Assembly: GCA_016212295.1 (NCBI GenBank)
Contig: JACRGO010000124.1
Location: 1 to 12,753, forward strand
Reading direction: 5' to 3'
Origin: Nitrospinota bacterium
Lineage (GTDB): Bacteria; Nitrospinota; Nitrospinia; JACRGO01
DNA length: 12,753 nt
The translations under genes were made by a program, and so were the position numbers. The first letter of the stretch is position 1. Each line of letters opens with the position of its first letter. Positions 6,150 through 12,753 of the stretch are shown piece by piece. The notes beneath the pieces are model-generated. The model was not told the origin of the DNA and ran no database searches. It worked only from the letters and a program-made list of their open reading frames with translations.

Positions 6150-6777
6150 GTGGGCACAATGAGAGAACAGGGCATTTTTCGCATTCAGGATTTCGCGCCG
6201 CGCAAAGCACCCGGCCATGCGCTATTAGAAGGAAGGAAAGCAGGCGCCACTCCTTTTGTGGCGCAAGTTCCATTAAATCAAATTCTATTTTATCAGGGCC
6301 TCTCTTATCCGAAATTCCCAGCCGCCCGGCCAGGCGCTTAACATGGGTGTCCACCACGATGGACGGCTTGCCGAAGGCGCTTCCAAGCACGCAATTAGCG
6401 GTCTTCCTTCCCACCCCCGGGAGCTGAATCAACTCTTCCATTGTGGATGGGACCATGCCGCCATGATTTTTTATCAGGTCCCGGCAGCAATTCCTGATGT
6501 TTTTCGCCTTGTTTTTAAAAAATCCCGTGGACCGGATGTCCTTTTCCAGCTCTTCAAGGGGAGCATCGGCATAGTCCTCTGGTTTTTTATATTTCTTGAA
6601 CAAGGACACTGTGACCAGGTTCACCCTTTTATCCGTGCATTGGGCGGAAAGGATGGTGGCCACCAGCAATTCAAGCGGACCCTTAAAATGAAGGGCGGTT
6701 CCAGCGCCGGGACAGGCCCTTTTCAACGTTTTTATAATCCCGCGGACCCTTACGGCCCTTTTGGTTTTGCTTTCCAT
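6124..6777 (-). CDS. nth: endonuclease III (DNA glycosylase/AP lyase)
   Basis: This 217-residue protein removes oxidised pyrimidines from DNA and cleaves the resulting abasic site. The helix-hairpin-helix is LPGVGRKTA, with catalytic lysine K125, and the catalytic aspartate is D143 in VVDTHV. The iron-sulphur loop is intact: C192-x6-C199-x2-C202-x5-C208, the exact Nth spacing for a [4Fe-4S] cluster. Length equals the usual 210-220. The ATG at 6777 was chosen because it gives the family's normal N-terminus; a TTG at 6795 would add six residues. TATAAT at 6785-6790 lies so close to this ATG that a very short leader or a start at 6795 is possible. Its last 26 bases overlap the J-domain gene. Confidence 0.95.
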   Translation of the reverse strand: MESKTKRAVRVRGIIKTLKRACPGAGTALHFKGPLELLVATILSAQCTDKRVNLVTVSLFKKYKKPEDYADAPLEELEKDIRSTGFFKNKAKNIRNCCRDLIKNHGGMVPSTMEELIQLPGVGRKTANCVLGSAFGKPSIVVDTHVKRLAGRLGISDKRGPDKIEFDLMELAPQKEWRLLSFLLIAHGRVLCAARNPECEKCPVLSLCPHGKRLKKL

Positions 6778-6837
6778 GTTGCTATTATACTTCAAATTGA
6801 CTTGCCAATTAACTATCCTGTAGATTAATAGAATAGG

Positions 6838-6925
6838 GTTCAGGTATCAGGTGACAGGATACAGGAAAAATTTTTCACATCCCACATGCCTTAATATCCT
6901 GGCGCCTGAGCCCTGATACCTGAAC
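6838..6925. repeat. inverted word repeat (CAGGTAT, 7-base period)
   Basis: GTTCAGGTATCAGG (6838-6851) is matched exactly by CCTGATACCTGAAC (6912-6925). Moving inward, the left arm continues CAGGTGA, CAGGATA, CAGG in a strict 7-base period. The right arm shows the same on the minus strand (TCAGGTA, TCAGGGC, TCAGGCG). It fills the spacer between divergent nth and the cytochrome-like gene, and a T-run (6926-6933) follows on the plus strand. Confidence 0.8.
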
Positions 6926-6945
6926 TCTTTTTTTGTTCCATTCCT

Positions 6946-7803
6946 ATGAAAAGGTTTCTCCTATGGTCCATTATCCTGGCTTTTTCCTGCGCATCCGTTC
7001 TAGGCGGAATCATGTTCGCCTATTCCAGGACGCGGGCGGGCGGAGAAGACCTTGGAAGGGCGCGGGAATACGCAAAACTGTTTCTCTTCCGGCGAGGATT
7101 CGTTGAGTCCCTGGACCAGGATGAAATATTCCGCCTTTACCAGCAGAAATGCTACAGACGTTGCCATGGCGAGGCGGCCATGATTACAGTTGTCCTGCCC
7201 CCCGCCGGGTGGATGCAGATAGTGGAAAGGATGCGCGTCCAGCAGGGAGTGGACATCTCAGGCCGGGAGGCAGACGCCATCATCCGGTATCTCGAACTCA
7301 AATACCCGTCGCAGCGCTCGAATGTTCCGTATTCCGTGCGCATGGAAATCAACAGAAGCCTGTGGAGGAACGATGTCGGGTACGGCGACTTGTACGTTGA
7401 TGTTATTTTCGGGACCCCGGTTTATTTTGACGCCATGAATGCCGGGGGCATGGCGGAGGAGTATGGGGCCAAGGAAAGCCTCGTGTTTATCGTCAGCCTC
7501 ACTGTGCATGAGGGAAGGGTCAAATCTTATCCAATGGAAAAACTGGCCTTCCTGAGGATAAACGGAAAGGAATATCCGCCCCTGGATGGCTGGAGGCTCA
7601 GGTTTGACACCGCTGACGGGCATCACCTGGAGGGTGTTTTGCGTTTTCCCAAAAAGGACCTTTCCGGAAAGAACATAGCGGGGCCTGGGACAAAAAGCAT
7701 GGAGCTTGTATTGAAAAACCTGGAGACAGACAAGGAGCGCGTCTACCAATGGGACCTTCCCATACGGTATCCAAGGGAATATGAAAATGCGCCGGAGCAA
7801 TAA
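6946..7803 (+). CDS. exported cytochrome c-like protein with a CX3CH motif
   Basis: The 285-residue product begins with a signal or anchor segment (hydrophobic at about residues 4-25). Residues 58-121 resemble a small class I monoheme cytochrome domain: IFRLYQQKC, a CH heme motif, a W-x-x-I-V-E-R-M-R stretch with M96 as candidate sixth ligand, then the closing helix READAIIRYLELKYP. The heme site is C69-Y-R-R-C73-H74, so there are three residues between the cysteines instead of two. Residues about 125-285 form an unrecognised, probably beta-rich domain (GDLYVDVIFGTPVYFDAMN, then MELVLKNLETDKERVYQWDL). Heme attachment is expected outside the cytoplasm but is not certain with this spacing. The ATG has no clear ribosome site. 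The next gene on this strand is a TlpA-like thioredoxin, a type of protein that often keeps apocytochrome cysteines reduced. Confidence 0.75.
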   Translation: MKRFLLWSIILAFSCASVLGGIMFAYSRTRAGGEDLGRAREYAKLFLFRRGFVESLDQDEIFRLYQQKCYRRCHGEAAMITVVLPPAGWMQIVERMRVQQGVDISGREADAIIRYLELKYPSQRSNVPYSVRMEINRSLWRNDVGYGDLYVDVIFGTPVYFDAMNAGGMAEEYGAKESLVFIVSLTVHEGRVKSYPMEKLAFLRINGKEYPPLDGWRLRFDTADGHHLEGVLRFPKKDLSGKNIAGPGTKSMELVLKNLETDKERVYQWDLPIRYPREYENAPEQ

Positions 7804-7805
7804 GA

Positions 7806-8094
7806 GCATGGCATGGCTTCGCTGCAAACAAAACTTTCTTAACCACAGATTGCGCAGATGAACTTATTGCCCTTCGGTCGGACTTTAAAGAATTGACATC
7901 CCCCTGGCCCCCTTTTTTAAGGGGGAATATCTCAAAAATTCCCCCCTGGCAAGGGGGGATCAAGGGGGGGTGTGCTCCATATATCTATTTGATTTTAAAA
8001 GATTAAAAATGGAAATTCCTATACTATTAATCTGTGCAATCTGCGTAATCTGTGGTTAAAAAAATTTTGGTTGCAGCCAAAGGCCGCGCCATGC
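7806..8094. mobile_element. MITE-like element with about 55-base terminal inverted repeats
   Basis: The left end GCATGGCATGGC...GCTGCAAACAAAA continues into TTAACCACAGATTGCGCAG. The right end, read on the minus strand, is GCATGGCGCGGC...GCTGCAACCAAAA and continues TTAACCACAGATTACGCAG. The arms therefore match over about 55 bases with few changes. The inner arm uses a 9-base word (CACAGATTN). No reading frame of note and no transposase lie inside, and I saw no clear target-site duplication. It begins 3 bases after the stop of the cytochrome-like gene. It fills most of the 340-base gap to the TlpA gene; the rest holds only that gene's leader. Confidence 0.7.
7898..7967. repeat. G/C-run hairpin core inside the MITE-like element
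   Basis: Two perfect 7-bp hairpins lie side by side: CCCCCTT-TTTT-AAGGGGG at 7908-7925 and CCCCCCT-GGCA-AGGGGGG at 7941-7958. A flanking CCCCCT run on the left and GGGGGGG on the right make a larger inverted repeat with a period of about 9 bases. It is nested in the CACAGATT arms and looks like a separate repeat family. Confidence 0.75.
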
Positions 8095-8143
8095 TATCAG
8101 TGAAATCCGTGGTTCCTAATACTTTGTTTTGTAAGGAGAAATT

Positions 8144-8674
8144 TTGAAATTTCTATGCGATAAGACAAGAACTCTTCTGTTGCTGGCCGCGCTGGCCGCG
8201 GCTTTTCCCTTTGCTTTCCTTGCTTGCGAAAAGATGGAGCAGGCCGGGGAGAAGCCCAAGCCCCTTGTTGAGGTCGCGCCGGATTTCAATCTCGAAGGGC
8301 TGGATGGCGGAACGGTTTCCATGAGCGGCCTGAAGGGGAGTCCGGTTTTTCTCAACTTCTGGGCCAGTTGGTGCATGCCTTGCCGCGAGGAAATGCCGGA
8401 CGTGGAACAAATCCACAGGATTTACGAAAAGAAGGGGCTTAAGGTGTTCGCCGTGAATTCAAAAGAGGAAGCCGCCGCCGCCAGAAAATTCCTGGAAGGC
8501 GCCGGGATTCATGTCCCGGTCCTCTTGGACAAAAAAGGAGAGGTGGGCGCGCTTTATAAAATTTTCGGCCTTCCCATGAGTTATTTTATTTACAGGGACG
8601 GCAAGGTGGCGAGTTCCATCATAGGCAAGATGACGTATCAGGACATGGACATCCATGTGAATGAAATACTTTGA
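8144..8674 (+). CDS. TlpA-like thioredoxin, probable lipoprotein
   Basis: This 176-residue protein has a signal sequence (hydrophobic residues 11-27) ending FLAC, so C28 may be lipidated and the protein anchored outside the cytoplasm. Residues 42-174 form a TlpA/ResA-type thioredoxin fold: APDFNLEGLDGGTVSMSGLKG, then FLNFWASWCMPC with active cysteines C77 and C80, and the cis-proline P144 in GLPMSYFI. Such proteins reduce disulphides in the periplasm, often those of apocytochromes or copper sites. The start is a TTG at 8144 supported by a strong AAGGAG site 5 bases upstream; no ATG in frame would keep the signal sequence. It lies downstream of the cytochrome-like gene, which may be a client, but a repeat element separates them, so cotranscription is uncertain. 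Confidence 0.92.
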   Translation: MKFLCDKTRTLLLLAALAAAFPFAFLACEKMEQAGEKPKPLVEVAPDFNLEGLDGGTVSMSGLKGSPVFLNFWASWCMPCREEMPDVEQIHRIYEKKGLKVFAVNSKEEAAAARKFLEGAGIHVPVLLDKKGEVGALYKIFGLPMSYFIYRDGKVASSIIGKMTYQDMDIHVNEIL

Positions 8675-8695
8675 ATTCTGGACTGCCGTACACAT

Positions 8696-8723
8696 CATGG
8701 CGCGGCATGGCGGCAAACAAAAT
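8696..8723 (+). repeat. solo copy of the MITE end motif (copy c)
   Basis: CATGGCGCGGC followed by GCAAACAAAAT repeats the end of the element at 7806-8094. It lies 22 bases after the tlpA-like stop and is inverted relative to the copy at 9791-9818; the two match at 23 of 28 positions. Confidence 0.7.
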
Positions 8724-8744
8724 AAATTTCGATGTATTCAAGCG

Positions 8745-9689
8745 CTAGGAAATCCTCCTGAAAATCAACACGCGGTGTTGAGGCTCAGGGGGGAAAAGGA
8801 CCCCGCTTAAATCAGCGTCCTCTTCCATTGAAAATGTTGACTGTTCCTTATAGGCGGCAAAATAGCCCGCCGCGTATTCATGCCGGCTTACGATAGCAAT
8901 ATATAGTTCAACGGACGGCGTTTCAAAAATATCTTTTTCAAAGGCATTGCCGGAGGGCGGCCAGGAGCATAGAACTGCTTGCGGCCCGTCAACTTTCAGC
9001 GCGGCAGAGGCGTCGAGGTCTTCCACCCGGTCAGGATATCTGATATTCTTGTCCCAGTTTTTATTGTCTGTGGCATGGACCTTAACGCCCGCCATGCCCA
9101 GTTCACTGCTCAGAGCCCCATCTCCTGCGGCCACTTCCAGAATCCTGCCGTATGGCTTTAAGAGCCGGACAAGCCCTGAAATAAACTCCCTGGTGTAGAC
9201 GCAATAGATTCCATGCTCTTGAAGCAGATTGGCGACAGCGCCCTTGTTTTTAATTATCCGCCATATCAATTTGGCTATGCCTAGCCTGGGACATCTCCGG
9301 ACCGAATACCGGTTAAAAAATAATTTATGCGCTATCCACAAATCCAATTTCGATATTTTTTTCGCTGAAATATGTTTGACCAGGGTTTTTAGTTTGGAGT
9401 GGATTTGGTAAAGCAGCAACCGGTCATCAACCGCGCCCAGGAGAATTTTTTTCATCGCCTTGGGGCTTTGGTTCCCGCTTTTCAGGATATTTCTTTTCTG
9501 ATTAAGGGCCTGCTCCATGTTTTTAATGGCCTCGGCAAGTTTATCCGGGGGCATGGACTTCATCAGATCCAAGGCCCTGGAATCCGCGTGCTTCCATTCC
9601 TTCTGGAAATTTTGCTCTTCCGATTGAATATCGGCCAGACCGCCAAAAACAATTTTGGACGCCGCTATAAGCTTCTGTTGGGTGTTCAT
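8745..9689 (-). CDS. putative SAM-dependent methyltransferase
   Basis: The product has 314 residues from the ATG at 9689, which has GAGAGG 9 bases upstream; the frame is open to 9749 but that extension has no ribosome site. Residues 1-150 are a charged helical region of unknown role. Residues about 160-280 look like a class I methyltransferase core: motif I EVAAGDG at 185-191, an acidic residue D208 at the end of the second strand (VKVHATDNK), and CSWPP at 241-245, where N6- and amino-methyltransferases carry a (N/D/S)PP(Y/F/W) motif. The substrate cannot be told. The weak core and absent fourth aromatic residue leave room for a non-catalytic member. The gene stands alone between two inverted copies of a repeat end motif. 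Confidence 0.7.
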   Translation of the reverse strand: MNTQQKLIAASKIVFGGLADIQSEEQNFQKEWKHADSRALDLMKSMPPDKLAEAIKNMEQALNQKRNILKSGNQSPKAMKKILLGAVDDRLLLYQIHSKLKTLVKHISAKKISKLDLWIAHKLFFNRYSVRRCPRLGIAKLIWRIIKNKGAVANLLQEHGIYCVYTREFISGLVRLLKPYGRILEVAAGDGALSSELGMAGVKVHATDNKNWDKNIRYPDRVEDLDASAALKVDGPQAVLCSWPPSGNAFEKDIFETPSVELYIAIVSRHEYAAGYFAAYKEQSTFSMEEDADLSGVLFPPEPQHRVLIFRRIS

Positions 9690-9764
9690 GCTAATTTGCC
9701 TCTCGTCCCCAGGGTCTCCATGGCGTTTTGATGCCAGCTCACCAGCCACTGAACGGCTTTACGA

Positions 9765-9788
9765 GGGTATTCGTGACATTCGTGTTCT
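9765..9788. repeat. short tandem word repeat (ATTCGTG)
   Basis: TATTCGTGA, CATTCGTGT and TC follow one another at a 9-base period in the spacer between the histidine kinase and the methyltransferase gene. It abuts copy d of the MITE end motif, the same arrangement of end motif then word repeat as in the element at 7806-8094. Confidence 0.55.
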
Positions 9789-9790
9789 TG

Positions 9791-9818
9791 ATTTTGGTTG
9801 CGGCGAAGCCGCGCCGTG
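9791..9818 (-). repeat. solo copy of the MITE end motif (copy d)
   Basis: On the minus strand it reads CACGGCGCGGC, TTCGCC, GCAACCAAAAT. It contains a perfect GCGGC-TTC-GCCGC hairpin and lies 14 bases after the stop codon of the histidine kinase, so it could affect the 3' end of that transcript, but no T-run follows. Confidence 0.7.
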
Positions 9819-9832
9819 TTCCTTGTGGTCAA

Positions 9833-12730
9833 TCAAATAAACCTCCTGACCCTTGGAATGAAGTCCTCCGCCATGAAGGGCTTGACCACGAAATCATTCG
9901 CCCCCTTCTGAAAGGCCAGCTTGCGGGTCTCTATTTTACTGTCGCTGGTCATCATGATAAACGGGATTGATTTTAATTTCTGGCTGCTTTTAGCGAAATC
10001 CAAAAGCTGGAACCCGTCCATCTCCGGCATTATGGTGTCTGAAATTATCAAGTGGGGCGTTTGTTCCTCAAGAATGCGGGCGGCTTTTTCACCGTTTTCG
10101 GCTTCCAGGAAATCGATGCCGGTTTCCGAGAGAAACTTAATCGCTATCAGACGCGAAAAGGCGTCATCGTCCACGATCAGGACCTTCGGCCTCACATCAG
10201 GCAGGTTTATATAGAAGGTCGTCCCCTCGTCCTTGGATAATTCCACTGTAAGAGAGCCGCCAAGGGCCTTTACTATATCACTGCAAAGTGGAAGCCCCAG
10301 GCCGGTCCCTTTTTCCCCTCTAGTCCCCTTCGTGGTTGTCTTGACGTCCGCCCTGAAAAGGTCCGGGACAATCCTGGGGTCCATTCCAATTCCGTTGTCC
10401 CTTACCGCGATCACGCTTGGTTTGCCTGGGGGACTGAAAATAGTGGCGCGGTTTCCCTCGTTGCAGAACTTTATGGCATTTGAAACAAGATTGTGGACCA
10501 CCTCGCCTATAAGGTCCATGTCTCCGTAAACCATGGTGGCTGGAGGTATCTTGTTTTCCAGGACCACGCCTTTTTCCCTGGCCATGTAGCTATAATCTCC
10601 CATGGCTGAAAGAGCGGTTAAGGACACGTCAAAGAATTTTTTGTTAAGAATTATTTTTCCGGTTTGCAGCCTTGCGATTTTAAGCAGTTCATCAACCATG
10701 TGGACAAGATTGTTCCCGGCGTTTATCGCCCTGGAAACCATTTCCTTGTGTTTAGGCGCCAGAGGGTCTTGCGCGTCATCATGCATTAATTTCATGAACC
10801 CAAGGATTGAGGCAAAGGGCGACTTCAAATCATGCGCGACAAGGGCGACGAATTTGTCCTTTATCTTCGTGGCTTCCTCGGCCTCTTCCTTGGCCCTGAC
10901 CAGGTCGCCTTCCACCTGCAACCGCTCCAGTTCAGCGGCCGCGCGGACCGCGAATATTTCAAGCATTGACACGGGGATATTAGGCGATCCCAGGCGCTTG
11001 CGGCCTATTATCGCCATCAGCCCCAGCGCGGAGCCGTCCGATTTTAAAAGAGGGGTCCCCAGGTAGCATTCCGCGCCCATTTCCTTCAGCATGGCGTCTT
11101 TTGGAAAAAGCTTGGCGATTGCGCCGGGATAGAAGCATAAGCCGCTGTTCCAGACCCTTTCGCACGGCGTGCCGTCCAAATGATATTCAAAGTTTTCGAT
11201 TATTTTTCCGTTGTGGCAAGCCGCGATGGTTCGCGCCTTTACTTCCTTGCGTGAAGTTATCTCCGCGATGTGGACGTATTCCATATCCAGCGTCTTGGAG
11301 AGGTATTGGACAAGGGAACTGAAAAAATCCTTTCCTGTGAATCCCGCCACTCCAGCGGCTATGTTTTTCAGCGTCTCCTCCGATTCCTTTCGCTTAGTGA
11401 TGTCATGCATAACACAGGTCATGTTTTCGATTTTGCCTTCCCCGTCCCGCGTCAGACAAGCAGATAAAAGGACCGGGATTTTAGAGCCGTCCTTTTTTAC
11501 AATGTATTTTTCCTCGCCGGTTATGTTTTCCTTTTGAACCAATTCCTTTATCCAATTATCTTCGTGGTCTTTTCCTCCCCGGCAGACGGCCTTGCACGGC
11601 ATGCCAATAAGCTCGTCCATTGTATAGCCGAACAGCCGGCTGGCTGCGTTGTTTGCCTTGGCAATAATGGCTTTATCGCATGTCTGGCAATCATTATTTG
11701 AAAGATCAATGACCAGCAAGGCGTCCATCATGGACGCGAAGATGCCTTCGACATAATCCCTTGAAAAAACGCTCTCCTGTAAATTTTTGGCCATTTTATT
11801 GAAGGCTTCCGACAGCATTCCGACCTCATCGCTTGATTTAACGCCGATTTGCTGGCGCAGGTCTCCCTGGCTGATCCTTCCCGCCATTTCGGTCAGGCTT
11901 GTTATTGGACCGGAAATGCTCCTGGAAATATAAATGGAAACAGCCATTGGCGCGAATGAGATAAAAATCATGGCAATGCCCAACAGATTTTTGAGGTGGT
12001 TGATTGGGGCATAAGCCTCCGCCTTGTCGATTTTAACCACGAGGCCCCAGTCAACGCCTTCAATATACCTGGTTGCGGCAAGCACCGCAGCTCCGCGGTA
12101 GTCCACAAAATCCGTGAAAAGATTTTCATTTTTAAGCAGCGCCTGGGTGATAGGAACGTCTTTTTTCGTTTTAGGGACTGTCCTTTTCAGCGTCGCGTCC
12201 TTATCAAATCTTAACGGCATGAGAAACAGGGCGTCCCCATTGGGGTCCCTTTTAGCGAGAAGCGTTTCCCCGGTCTTCCCTAGTCCGGAATAATCCATGA
12301 TGACGGAAGTAATGCTATGAAGATCGACCACTATTATTGCCACACCCAGGATGTCCTTTTCCTTGAGAACAGGGCCGGCAAAATAAATTTTTTCCGCCTC
12401 GCCGCCATGAAAGGAAAAAGAGTCAACAAAATTTCCCTTATTGCCGGCAAGGAAAAAATTTTTGTTGGAATGATCTTGCCCTATATGGGCCTGTTCCGTG
12501 GAGGCTACTATCTTTCCATTTAAATCCAGGATGGAAATCTCCCTGAATTCGTCTATCGCCGATAACGCGTCCCGCAGTATGAGGTTTATTTTGTCGCGGC
12601 GCCCGGCCACTGGATCAGTTAATATGTAGGCAGTCTTCCTCCGGGTTAAAATAGCGGTTGATAACCTTAACCCTTTAGCGGAGGAGAAACGGCCATGAAG
12701 AAGTCTATAGCAAAAAAGAGTTCCGGGCAA
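9833..12730 (-). CDS. hybrid histidine kinase (Cache-HAMP-PAS-GAF-kinase-receiver)
   Basis: Domains in order, counted from the TTG at 12730: an extracytoplasmic double-Cache-like sensor (about 25-240, with FREISILDLNGKIVAST and VDWGLVV); a membrane helix (about 247-268); HAMP (269-322); PAS (325-448) with an unusual cysteine set C348, C351, C379, C383; GAF (455-605); HisKA with H633 in VAHDLKSP; HATPase_c with N751, D778-N779-G780 and GTGLGL at 808-813; receiver with D854-D856, D898, T928 and K950. All kinase and receiver key residues are present, so it should autophosphorylate and pass phosphate to D898. The odd point is the N-terminus: Cache kinases begin with a membrane helix, and none is visible here. 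The frame stays open to the window edge, so the start is uncertain. The 3' neighbour is the methyltransferase gene, 143 bases away. Confidence 0.9.
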   Translation of the reverse strand: MPGTLFCYRLLHGRFSSAKGLRLSTAILTRRKTAYILTDPVAGRRDKINLILRDALSAIDEFREISILDLNGKIVASTEQAHIGQDHSNKNFFLAGNKGNFVDSFSFHGGEAEKIYFAGPVLKEKDILGVAIIVVDLHSITSVIMDYSGLGKTGETLLAKRDPNGDALFLMPLRFDKDATLKRTVPKTKKDVPITQALLKNENLFTDFVDYRGAAVLAATRYIEGVDWGLVVKIDKAEAYAPINHLKNLLGIAMIFISFAPMAVSIYISRSISGPITSLTEMAGRISQGDLRQQIGVKSSDEVGMLSEAFNKMAKNLQESVFSRDYVEGIFASMMDALLVIDLSNNDCQTCDKAIIAKANNAASRLFGYTMDELIGMPCKAVCRGGKDHEDNWIKELVQKENITGEEKYIVKKDGSKIPVLLSACLTRDGEGKIENMTCVMHDITKRKESEETLKNIAAGVAGFTGKDFFSSLVQYLSKTLDMEYVHIAEITSRKEVKARTIAACHNGKIIENFEYHLDGTPCERVWNSGLCFYPGAIAKLFPKDAMLKEMGAECYLGTPLLKSDGSALGLMAIIGRKRLGSPNIPVSMLEIFAVRAAAELERLQVEGDLVRAKEEAEEATKIKDKFVALVAHDLKSPFASILGFMKLMHDDAQDPLAPKHKEMVSRAINAGNNLVHMVDELLKIARLQTGKIILNKKFFDVSLTALSAMGDYSYMAREKGVVLENKIPPATMVYGDMDLIGEVVHNLVSNAIKFCNEGNRATIFSPPGKPSVIAVRDNGIGMDPRIVPDLFRADVKTTTKGTRGEKGTGLGLPLCSDIVKALGGSLTVELSKDEGTTFYINLPDVRPKVLIVDDDAFSRLIAIKFLSETGIDFLEAENGEKAARILEEQTPHLIISDTIMPEMDGFQLLDFAKSSQKLKSIPFIMMTSDSKIETRKLAFQKGANDFVVKPFMAEDFIPRVRRFI

Positions 12731-12753
12731 TGCCTGAAAGCCGGCAAGGAAGA
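12695..12753 (+). CDS. possible start of a divergent gene (partial)
   Basis: An ATG at 12695 is preceded, 8 bases away, by a textbook GGAGGAG (12680-12686). The frame stays open for 19 codons to the window edge and reads MKKSIAKKSSGQCLKAGKE. The product is basic and not recognisable. If real, it is divergent from, and overlaps, the first codons of the histidine kinase as drawn, which would mean that the kinase starts further in. The ribosome site is the only strong support. Confidence 0.35.
   Translation, partial: MKKSIAKKSSGQCLKAGKE

Noticed and set aside
9690-9749. Extended N-terminus of the methyltransferase (start at 9749)
   Set aside because: The ATG at 9689 has a good ribosome site, and the 20 extra residues lack one and do not resemble a domain.

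Overview
The window is a stretch of chromosome from a Gram-negative bacterium of moderate GC content. It carries putative lipoproteins and other exported proteins, a c-type cytochrome-like protein, an HD-GYP fragment, a large hybrid histidine kinase and many palindromic intergenic repeats. This mix suggests a Desulfobacterota ('deltaproteobacterial') or similar uncultured lineage. The lineage is an inference from gene style; no marker gene is present. No tRNA, rRNA, CRISPR array, complete insertion sequence or phage gene was seen.

Layout. 1-177 is the 3' end of an HD-GYP-type gene (+). 370-1122 is exodeoxyribonuclease III (+). 1228-1653 is a compact regulatory unit: two dyads, a sigma70-like promoter, a 37-residue single-span membrane peptide and a 67-residue stand-alone LuxR/GerE helix-turn-helix protein. 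2082-4748 holds a 598-residue TPR protein, probably a lipoprotein, and an exported LolA/LolB/DUF4292-like protein, 6 bases apart (+). 4878-6777 holds three minus-strand genes, in transcription order nth (endonuclease III), a small J-domain protein that overlaps nth, and a receiver-DHp protein with no ATPase domain. 6946-7803 is an exported cytochrome-like protein with a CX3CH motif, and 8144-8674 a TlpA-like thioredoxin (+). 8745-9689 is a methyltransferase-like protein (-). 9833-12730 is a hybrid histidine kinase (-) whose N-terminal membrane anchor is not visible. A possible divergent gene starts at 12695 (+) and leaves the window.

The coding genes are mostly recognisable: DNA repair (xth, nth), envelope biogenesis (TPR plus LolA-like), thiol/heme functions outside the cytoplasm and phosphorelay signalling. 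The striking layer is the spacers. Nearly every one carries an inverted repeat built from short words at 7-10 base periods, with a different word in each: CAAATNA, AGTCATTGGTC, AGGCACAA, CAGGTAT, CACAGATTN, CCCCCTNNN and ATTCGTG. One spacer holds a 289-bp MITE-like element whose end motif recurs on both sides of the methyltransferase gene. Another holds two interleaved 139-bp inverted repeats sharing the end motif ATAGTMAACG. In two cases the edge of a repeat supplies the stop codon of the adjacent gene.

The best candidates for something undescribed are the small membrane peptide/GerE regulator unit with its tandem 7-2-7 dyads, the interleaved 139-bp repeats, the receiver-DHp protein without a kinase domain, and the CX3CH cytochrome.
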